Shown: positions 1 through 5,217 of the stretch, piece by piece
Layout of the letters: each line of letters opens with the position of its first letter
How positions within the stretch are numbered: position 1 is the stretch's first letter
From: an uncultured Synergistales bacterium
GTDB taxonomy: Bacteria > Synergistota > Synergistia > Synergistales > Aminobacteriaceae
NCBI GenBank assembly: GCA_905236605.1
Contig: CAJORD010000205.1
Location: 1 to 6,262, forward strand
Direction of reading: 5' to 3'
Length of the DNA stretch: 6,262 nt
Notes under the pieces: generated by a model
What the model saw: only the letters and a program-made list of their open reading frames with translations
Told to the model about the DNA's origin: nothing
Database searches by the model: none
Translations under genes and position numbers: made by a program

Positions 1-1110
1 ACTCTTACAAAAATTTCACAGCGTTACGATGAAATAGTAAAAAATTTAGGTATTGATTTCAATGTAAAAGATGAAATTGAGGTAATTAAAGAAAATCTTT
101 TAGCCGGAACGACGCCAGACTACACAGCAAGTAGAGGCGAATATATAAATTCCAAGATTATTGCAAAGTTTTTAAGCTGGCCGTTTGTTGATGCAGCGGA
201 AATAATTTTCTTTAATGATAAAGGATTTTTGGATGAGGCAAAAACTTTTTCAACTGCATGCGAAAAGTTAAAATCTCTTGAACATGCTGTGATACCTGGA
301 TTTTATGGTGCAATGTTAGACGGAAAAGTCAAAACTTTTTCACGGGGCGGTTCTGATGTTACAGGTTCTATTATAGCGCGTTCTGTTTCGGCGGATCTTT
401 ATGAAAACTGGACAGATGTTTCAGGAATGTTAAGTGCTGATCCAAGAATAGTAAAAAATCCTAAAGTAATTGAGTATATAACTTATACAGAACTTAGAGA
501 ACTTAGCTATATGGGCGCAAGTGTATTGCATGAGGATGCAGTTTTTCCAGTAAGAAAAGCCGGAATACCAATTAATATTCGTAACACAAATAAGCCTGAG
601 GAAAATGGTACATTAATTGCGGCCTCATTGCCTAAAAATATTGAAAAATGCGCAGTTACTGGGATTGCCGGACGTAAAGGTTTTAGTAGTATTCGAATTG
701 AAAAATCAATGATGAACAGCGAAACAGGTTTCGGAGCAAAATTGTTGTATATTTTCGCTCGCAATGGTGTTCCGTTTGAACATTGTCCGACCGGTATTGA
801 TGCTATTTCTGTCGTAGTAAACAGCGAACTTTTTGACCAAAAAAGAGATGTTATATTGCGTGAAATTAAATCTGAACTTGACCCGGATTTTATAACAATA
901 GAGAAGAATTTAGCTGCTATTGCAATAGTTGGTGAAGGTATGATCAGCGTTAAGGGTATGGCTGCACGAGTTTTTGACGCTTTAGCTAAGGCAGGCATCA
1001 ATATTCGTATGATAGATCAAGGTTCTGACGAGCTTAATATAATTGTTGGTATTGATGAATCTGAATATGAAAAGGCTCTTAACGCACTATATTCTAAAAT
1101 GATTGCATAA
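1..1110 (+). CDS. lysC: Aspartate kinase, monofunctional (5' end outside window)
   Basis: Cytosolic aspartokinase phosphorylates L-aspartate with ATP, the first step towards lysine (diaminopimelate), threonine and methionine. The frame is open from base 1 and encodes 369 residues to the TAA. The in-frame TTG at 229 is not the start, because conserved sequence continues upstream of it (ASRGEYINSK, visible residues 43-52). Typical enzymes have 400-450 residues, so the N-terminal KFGGSS nucleotide motif lies outside the window. Visible kinase motifs are GFYG (100-103), TFSRGGSDVTG (112-122) and WTDVSG (137-142), then ELRELSYMGA. Two C-terminal ACT domains follow, roughly 216-276 and 304-366, with the typical MIDQGS near the end. 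ACT domains usually mediate feedback inhibition; which amino acid acts here cannot be read from the sequence. There is no homoserine dehydrogenase fusion. rhaD starts 2 bases after the stop, an unexpected neighbour. Family identification is very secure. Confidence 0.96.
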   Translation, partial: TLTKISQRYDEIVKNLGIDFNVKDEIEVIKENLLAGTTPDYTASRGEYINSKIIAKFLSWPFVDAAEIIFFNDKGFLDEAKTFSTACEKLKSLEHAVIPGFYGAMLDGKVKTFSRGGSDVTGSIIARSVSADLYENWTDVSGMLSADPRIVKNPKVIEYITYTELRELSYMGASVLHEDAVFPVRKAGIPINIRNTNKPEENGTLIAASLPKNIEKCAVTGIAGRKGFSSIRIEKSMMNSETGFGAKLLYIFARNGVPFEHCPTGIDAISVVVNSELFDQKRDVILREIKSELDPDFITIEKNLAAIAIVGEGMISVKGMAARVFDALAKAGINIRMIDQGSDELNIIVGIDESEYEKALNALYSKMIA

Positions 1111-1112
1111 TT

Positions 1113-1925
1113 ATGAAAGATATTTCAATAGCTCCGTTTTTAATTGATTTTATTCGAACTGCTACCAACATGTATAATCATGGCTGGGATGAACGCAATG
1201 GCGGTAATATTTCATTGATGTTAGACAAAAATGAGATAGAAAGTTATCTTAATACTAAAGATATTTTACGAGAAATTCCAACAGGTTTTAGAATGCCGGA
1301 GCTCGATGACAGCTATTTTCTTGTAACAGGAACTGGTAAATACTTCAAAAATATACAATATGCTCCTGAAATAAATTTAGGTATTGTAAAGCTTATAGAA
1401 TATGGGACAAAAGCTCAATTATTATGGGGTTTTAAGGACGGAGGTAATTTTACAAGCGAATTTCCTACCCATATTATGAGTCATGCTGCAAGACTAAAGA
1501 TAAATTCTAAAAATAGAGTCATAATGCATTGTCACCCTACAAATTTAATAGCCATGACTCACATTCACACACTTGATGAAAAAGAATTTACTCGTACTCT
1601 TTGGAAAATGAATACAGAATGTTTAGTTGTTTTCCCTGACGGCGTGAATGTTTTACCATGGATGCTATGCGGTACGAATGAAATTGGTGAGGCTACAGCT
1701 GAAAAAATTAAAACATCACGTTTAGTTGTATGGGCACAACACGGCCTATATGGAGCAGGAGCTGATTTAGACGAAGCTTACGGCCTTATTGAAACAGCAG
1801 AGAAGGCTGCGGAAATTTATATGAAAATAGCTCATCTTACAAGTATAAACACAATTTCAGATGAGCAACTGCATTTACTTGAAAAGAGATTTTGTGTAAA
1901 AGCCCGTGAAGGTTATTTGGATTAA
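1113..1925 (+). CDS. rhaD: Rhamnulose-1-phosphate aldolase
   Basis: A Zn-dependent class II aldolase that cleaves L-rhamnulose-1-phosphate to dihydroxyacetone phosphate and L-lactaldehyde in the cytosol. The 270 residues nearly match the E. coli enzyme (about 274). GWDERNGGN sits at residues 24-32, exactly where E. coli RhaD has it when aligned from Met1, which supports the ATG at 1113. The phosphate-site VTGTGKYF is at 71-78. The expected catalytic Glu is E116 (in TSEFPTH) and the zinc ligands are H139 and H141 (in MHCHPTN) and H210 (in WAQHG), matching E117, H141, H143 and H212 of E. coli. CLVVFPDG and LPWM are also typical and separate it from L-fuculose-phosphate aldolase, which is shorter. 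The ATG is 2 bases past the lysC stop and has no visible Shine-Dalgarno, so translation probably depends on coupling to lysC. fucO, the next pathway step, follows after 81 bases. Confidence 0.96.
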   Translation: MKDISIAPFLIDFIRTATNMYNHGWDERNGGNISLMLDKNEIESYLNTKDILREIPTGFRMPELDDSYFLVTGTGKYFKNIQYAPEINLGIVKLIEYGTKAQLLWGFKDGGNFTSEFPTHIMSHAARLKINSKNRVIMHCHPTNLIAMTHIHTLDEKEFTRTLWKMNTECLVVFPDGVNVLPWMLCGTNEIGEATAEKIKTSRLVVWAQHGLYGAGADLDEAYGLIETAEKAAEIYMKIAHLTSINTISDEQLHLLEKRFCVKAREGYLD

Positions 1926-1930
1926 TGAAG

Positions 1931-1959
1931 TTAAATATGATGGATTATGATTTTATAAT
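1931..1959 (+). promoter_or_regulatory. Candidate sigma-70-type promoter for fucO
   Basis: The rhaD-fucO spacer contains a perfect -10 hexamer, TATAAT, at 1954-1959. Seventeen bases upstream, 1931-1936 reads TTAAAT, a poor -35 (3 of 6 matches), and there is no TGn extended -10. Initiation near 1966 would give a leader of about 40 bases that includes the fucO Shine-Dalgarno. In AT-rich DNA a TATAAT can occur by chance, so this is a suggestion. If real, fucO could be transcribed apart from lysC-rhaD, perhaps with help from an activator. Confidence 0.4.
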
Positions 1960-1966
1960 CTTTCAT
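1937..1966. promoter_or_regulatory. Imperfect palindrome over the fucO -10 box (possible operator or hairpin)
   Basis: Arms 1937-1948 and 1955-1966 are complementary around a 6-base centre. The inner GATTAT/ATAATC and outer ATGA/TCAT pair perfectly; between them lie one mismatch (1941/1962) and one G-T wobble (1942/1961). The right arm overlaps the TATAAT at 1954-1959, where a repressor dimer could block RNA polymerase. As RNA it would form a weak AT-rich hairpin in the rhaD-fucO spacer. Only TTTC follows the outer arm region, with no U-run, so it does not look like an intrinsic terminator. I do not recognise it as the site of a known regulator. Confidence 0.4.
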
Positions 1967-1990
1967 TGAAACTTAATACAAAAATTTTTA

Positions 1991-1997
1991 GAAAGGA
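1991..1997 (+). promoter_or_regulatory. Shine-Dalgarno site of fucO
   Basis: GAAAGGA lies 9 bases upstream of the ATG at 2007. It fixes the fucO start and contrasts with rhaD upstream, which has no recognisable site. Confidence 0.8.
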
Positions 1998-2006
1998 TAT
2001 TTTACA

Positions 2007-3155
2007 ATGGCAAATCGTATCGTACTAAACACAATTTCCTATCATGGAAAAGGCGCAATCGAAAATATCGCTCCAGAACTGAAAGCACGAGGTAAGAAAA
2101 AAGTTTTTGTTTGCACCGACGCAAGTTTAATCAAATTCGGAGTCGCTCAAAAAGTTACAGAACTTCTTGACAAAGCCGGACTTGCTTACGAAATCTACAG
2201 CGACATTAAACCAAATCCAACGATTGAAAATGTACAAAATGGCGTTGCAGCTTTCAAGAAAGCTCAGGCTGATTCGATAGTGGCTATTGGCGGAGGATCA
2301 GCAATGGACACAGCTAAGGCTGTCGGAATTATAATTAACAACCCTGAATTTGCTGATGTTCGTTCACTTGAGGGCGTTGCACCTACAAAGGCTCATGCTG
2401 TTTTCACAATAGCAGTTCCTACAACGGCTGGGACGGCTGCTGAAGTTACTATTAACTACGTTATCACAGATGTTGAGAAAAAACGTAAATTTGTATGCGT
2501 TGATACCAATGATATTCCGGAAATTGCAGTTGTTGACCCTGATATGATGTCATCAATGCCCAAAGGTCTTACAGCATCAACCGGCATGGACGCTTTAACT
2601 CACGCAATCGAAGGCTATATTACAAAAGGCGCATGTGCAATTAGCGATATGTTCCATCTTGAGGCAATAAGATTGATCTCTCACAGTTTGCGCGGAGCAG
2701 TCGCCGGAACACCTGAAGGCCGTGAAGGAATGGCTTTAGGTCAGTATATTGCAGGCATGGGATTTTCCAATGTAGGATTGGGAATTGTTCATAGTATGGC
2801 GCACGGACTTTCGGCTCTCTATGATACTCCACACGGCGTGGCATGCGCGATTATCCTGCCTTATGGACTTGAATACAATGCCCCAGTTGCTGGGAAAAGA
2901 TACCGTGCAATCGGCAAAGCTATGGGTGTTGACGGTATCGACTACATGAATGACGATGAAGCAGCATCTGCAACGATCGACGCTGTGAAAAAGTTATCAG
3001 CTGATGTCGGTATTGCACCGGACTTAAAAGGTATTCTTAAAGAGGAAGATATTCAATTCCTTTCAGACAGTGCCTTTGCTGACGCTTGTTGTCCAGGTAA
3101 TCCAAGAGATACAAATGTCGAAGAAATCAAAGCGTTGTATCGCAGCATGATGTAA
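2007..3155 (+). CDS. fucO: Lactaldehyde reductase / L-1,2-propanediol oxidoreductase
   Basis: An iron-containing (group III) alcohol dehydrogenase that reduces L-lactaldehyde to L-1,2-propanediol with NADH, disposing of electrons during anaerobic rhamnose or fucose use. The 382 residues equal E. coli FucO in length, and stretches such as NNPEFADVRSLEG (111-123) and PTTAGTAAEVTINYVITD (138-155) match what I remember of that protein. The dinucleotide loop GGGSAMDT is at 95-102. Asp38 (in VCTDASL) aligns with the Asp linked to NAD(H) preference in FucO. The expected Fe2+ ligands are D195 and H199 (GMDALTHAIEGY), H262 (IVHSMAH) and H276 (TPHGVA). Start and Shine-Dalgarno are clear. The gene pairs with rhaD upstream. 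Sampled 60-base blocks have about 42-53% GC against 28-42% in neighbouring genes. A 1,2-propanediol role fits best; a broader alcohol dehydrogenase activity cannot be excluded. Confidence 0.95.
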   Translation: MANRIVLNTISYHGKGAIENIAPELKARGKKKVFVCTDASLIKFGVAQKVTELLDKAGLAYEIYSDIKPNPTIENVQNGVAAFKKAQADSIVAIGGGSAMDTAKAVGIIINNPEFADVRSLEGVAPTKAHAVFTIAVPTTAGTAAEVTINYVITDVEKKRKFVCVDTNDIPEIAVVDPDMMSSMPKGLTASTGMDALTHAIEGYITKGACAISDMFHLEAIRLISHSLRGAVAGTPEGREGMALGQYIAGMGFSNVGLGIVHSMAHGLSALYDTPHGVACAIILPYGLEYNAPVAGKRYRAIGKAMGVDGIDYMNDDEAASATIDAVKKLSADVGIAPDLKGILKEEDIQFLSDSAFADACCPGNPRDTNVEEIKALYRSMM

Positions 3156-3163
3156 AATTTTTT

Positions 3164-3186
3164 CTAACTCCTCTCACCTAACTCCT
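3164..3186. repeat. Short direct repeat at the 3' end of rng
   Basis: CTAACTCCT occurs at 3164-3172 and again at 3178-3186 (AGGAGTTAG twice on the coding strand of rng), 14 bases apart. The first copy contains the rng stop codon, and the repeat covers the last eight codons. It may be a small duplication or chance. Both copies contain AGGAG, a Shine-Dalgarno-like string, but no gene follows on the minus strand. Confidence 0.5.
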
Positions 3187-4633
3187 TGTTGCTGCCTTGA
3201 TATTCGAGGCGATATTTATTCCATACAAAACCCGATACGCCTTCCACAAAAATTTTTCGTCCAAATTCTTTTCGCCAATCATCAATAAAATTTTGGTTTA
3301 TATAATTAGCAATGTGAATATTAGCTTGGATTAAAAATATCTCTGAGTTATTAGCATTAGTGATTTTACGAATAAATCTCTTGATATTAATTGCAATATT
3401 TTCTTCCCGTTCTATAAATCCGTTATCACCGCATAAAGGACAATTTCTCATCAAAACGTTTTTCAGGTCAGGTCGTTCACGTTTACGAGTCAGTTCGACT
3501 AATCCAAGCTGTGTTATTGAAAAAACTCGTGCTTTCAAGCGGTCATGACTTAAAAATTTTTCAAAATTCTTTAGTAAAATTGCCTTATCTTCTCCAAAAT
3601 CCATATCAATAAAATCTACAATTACAATCCCGCCTATTGAACGTAATCGTAGTTGCCTCGCTATTTCTTCAGCAGCCTCTAAATTAGTTTCCAATACAGT
3701 GTGGCGCATATCAGGAGCACTTGTAAATTTTCCAGTGTTTACATCAATTACAGTTAATGCCTCTGTTTGATCAAAAATGAGATAAGCACCGCTTTTAAGC
3801 CAAACTTTTCGTTCAATTGCTTTTTGAATTTCCTGTTCTATACCAAAATATTCAAAAATTGGTGTATTTTCATTGTAAAGTTTTATATCAGGGCTCTCAG
3901 TAAAAAATTTTTCGACAAAACTCTTTGCACGTTCAAATTCTTCAGCGTCGTCAATGATGATTTCGTCTATTTTATCAGCAACTTCATCTCGCAGTACCCG
4001 TCCCAATGTTCCTATATCGCGATACAAAAGACAAGGTGCTGGGTTTGATTGGTATTTTTTAGTTATTTCATGCCACAAATTTAGTAATGAATTAAAATCT
4101 TCGCGCAGAAATTTCTCACTGATCCCGTCAGCTGCAGTACGAATTATAACTCCAAAGCCTGAATTTTCTGCAACTAAATTACTCGCAAGTTGTTTTAATC
4201 TTTTTCGTTCATTAAATGAATCAATTCTACGAGAAACTCCGATTTCATCACTATTTGGCACAAGTACAATCCAACGTCCAGGTATTGAAATTTTTGAGCT
4301 TACTCGAGGAGCTTTATTTTTACGGGCATTTTTTGTAATTTGTACTATTAATTCATTACCGGGTTTTAGTTTAGATGTCAGCTCGTTTTCATTGAGATAT
4401 AAAAATGCGTTGTGAGGTTCGATTTTATTTTGTTTTTTTGTTGAAATTGACACGAAAATCGCATTGATTGCAGGCACTAATGTCTCTACACGAGCCTTAA
4501 AAATATCCCCTTGTGTTCGCGATGTCTCAAAGTTGTATTCGATAAAAATTTCGGATAACTTACCATTCTCAAGTATTGCAACACGCGATTGTTCTCGTTC
4601 TTGTAGATCTGCTATAATCTTTATATTATTCAT
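3164..4633 (-). CDS. rng: Ribonuclease G (RNase E/G family endoribonuclease)
   Basis: A single-strand-specific endoribonuclease that cuts AU-rich sites in rRNA precursors and mRNA in the cytosol. The ATG at 4633 gives 489 residues, the length of E. coli RNase G. It overlaps the upstream stop (ATGA) and has a Shine-Dalgarno, so I prefer it to the in-frame GTG at 4651. Visible order: N-terminal MNNIKIIADLQEREQSRVAI, an S1-like region from about residue 42 (GDIFKARVETLVPAINAIFV), then the DNase I-like catalytic part. Expected Mg-binding aspartates are D297 (TVIDVNTGKF) and D340 (VIVDFIDMDF), counterparts of D303 and D346 of E. coli RNase E. NLEAAEEIARQLRLR lies between them. The zinc-link cysteines are C398 and C401 (CPLCGDNGF). 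The long C-terminal scaffold of RNase E is absent, so this is the RNase G form. It is last in the thrS-DUF2344-rng group and converges on fucO. Confidence 0.95.
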   Translation of the reverse strand: MNNIKIIADLQEREQSRVAILENGKLSEIFIEYNFETSRTQGDIFKARVETLVPAINAIFVSISTKKQNKIEPHNAFLYLNENELTSKLKPGNELIVQITKNARKNKAPRVSSKISIPGRWIVLVPNSDEIGVSRRIDSFNERKRLKQLASNLVAENSGFGVIIRTAADGISEKFLREDFNSLLNLWHEITKKYQSNPAPCLLYRDIGTLGRVLRDEVADKIDEIIIDDAEEFERAKSFVEKFFTESPDIKLYNENTPIFEYFGIEQEIQKAIERKVWLKSGAYLIFDQTEALTVIDVNTGKFTSAPDMRHTVLETNLEAAEEIARQLRLRSIGGIVIVDFIDMDFGEDKAILLKNFEKFLSHDRLKARVFSITQLGLVELTRKRERPDLKNVLMRNCPLCGDNGFIEREENIAINIKRFIRKITNANNSEIFLIQANIHIANYINQNFIDDWRKEFGRKIFVEGVSGFVWNKYRLEYQGSNKELGERS

Positions 4634-5208
4634 GATATATTCACCGTGCACAATTTTTCATCATAATGACCGACAGCAACTCTAACTATATTTATATCTT
4701 GCCAGCCTGAAATTAAATTTTCTTTTATCATTGGTCTTACAAAACTTCCGATTGGATTTTGAGCAGGGGCTTTAATAATGAAATTAAACCAGTTGTCATC
4801 AACTTTTGATTTTATGATAGCAGGACTGTTAAAATATTCTTGAATATCCAAATCTTTTTTTATTCTTACTAAATATTCTGCATATGTACAAAATTTTCCA
4901 AGTGAAGGAGCGTCTTCAGGTGTTTCAATAGCTCGAGATATACTAAAACCTTCAGGAATATTTTCATTCATTCGTTGTATTAAATTCTCACAGTCATCAT
5001 CAAAAAACATTTCGACAATTTCAGCAAGGGCAACAACTCCTGCGGGAAGCTCAGGCGCAAAACTTATTTTTGCACGCGGTGAAAATCCCTGCGTCATTAT
5101 CAGCTTTAATCCAGCTCTTGAAGCCGTACGCGAAAAAATCTGAGCCAAAGCAATGTGAGGCACAAAACATGCCCCACCGCGTTTGGAATATACTAATCTA
5201 ATTCTCAA
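4630..5208 (-). CDS. DUF2344 / TIGR03936-type radical-SAM-linked protein
   Basis: A 192-residue protein of the DUF2344 family. It has no firmly established activity that I know of; members commonly sit beside, or are fused to, a TIGR03960-type radical SAM protein and near rng, hence the name. The start MRIRLVYSKRGGACFVPH and the later TQGFSPRAKISFAPELPAGV (39-58) follow the family pattern. Where members often read SHLD, this one has PHIA (17-20), keeping only the His. There is no CxxxCxxC radical SAM cluster motif. The TTG at 5208 is chosen because the family begins with this short strand and the next upstream in-frame codons reach the thrS stop. No Shine-Dalgarno is visible. The gene lies 9 bases after thrS in the same frame, and its TGA overlaps the rng ATG. 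A role in RNA or ribosome maturation is an inference from context only. Confidence 0.85.
   Translation of the reverse strand: MRIRLVYSKRGGACFVPHIALAQIFSRTASRAGLKLIMTQGFSPRAKISFAPELPAGVVALAEIVEMFFDDDCENLIQRMNENIPEGFSISRAIETPEDAPSLGKFCTYAEYLVRIKKDLDIQEYFNSPAIIKSKVDDNWFNFIIKAPAQNPIGSFVRPMIKENLISGWQDINIVRVAVGHYDEKLCTVNIS
4641..4645 (-). promoter_or_regulatory. Shine-Dalgarno site of rng
   Basis: On the minus strand GGTGA stands 7 bases before the ATG at 4633, inside the last codons of the DUF2344 gene. It favours that ATG over the upstream in-frame GTG at 4651 and allows coupled translation. Confidence 0.7.
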
Positions 5209-5217
5209 TTTTATAAA

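Noticed and set aside
229..231. TTG at 229 as the start of the aspartate kinase
   Set aside because: The frame is open to base 1 and the upstream residues are conserved kinase sequence, so the gene starts outside the window.
507..1001. A 164-codon open frame on the minus strand
   Set aside because: It lies wholly antisense to the conserved aspartate kinase ACT-domain region and its translation resembles no family I know.
1926..2006. Catabolite-repression (cre) site or riboswitch in the rhaD-fucO spacer
   Set aside because: No match to the cre consensus TGWAARCGYTWNCW was seen, and 81 AT-rich bases with one weak palindrome do not resemble a known riboswitch.
2641..2844. A 67-codon open frame on the minus strand
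   Set aside because: It is antisense to the iron-ligand region of fucO, with nothing to support expression.
3194..3210. A 7-base-pair hairpin (loop 3201-3203) about 40 bases after the fucO stop, considered as a terminator
   Set aside because: It includes a G-U pair, is followed by GATATTTATT with no U-run, and lies inside conserved rng coding sequence, so chance pairing is more likely.
3954..4415. A 153-codon open frame on the plus strand, plus smaller ones at 3360-3548, 3767-4048 and 4464-4685
   Set aside because: All are antisense to rng, which carries strong catalytic motifs throughout; the translations are Ser/Phe-rich shadow products without domains.
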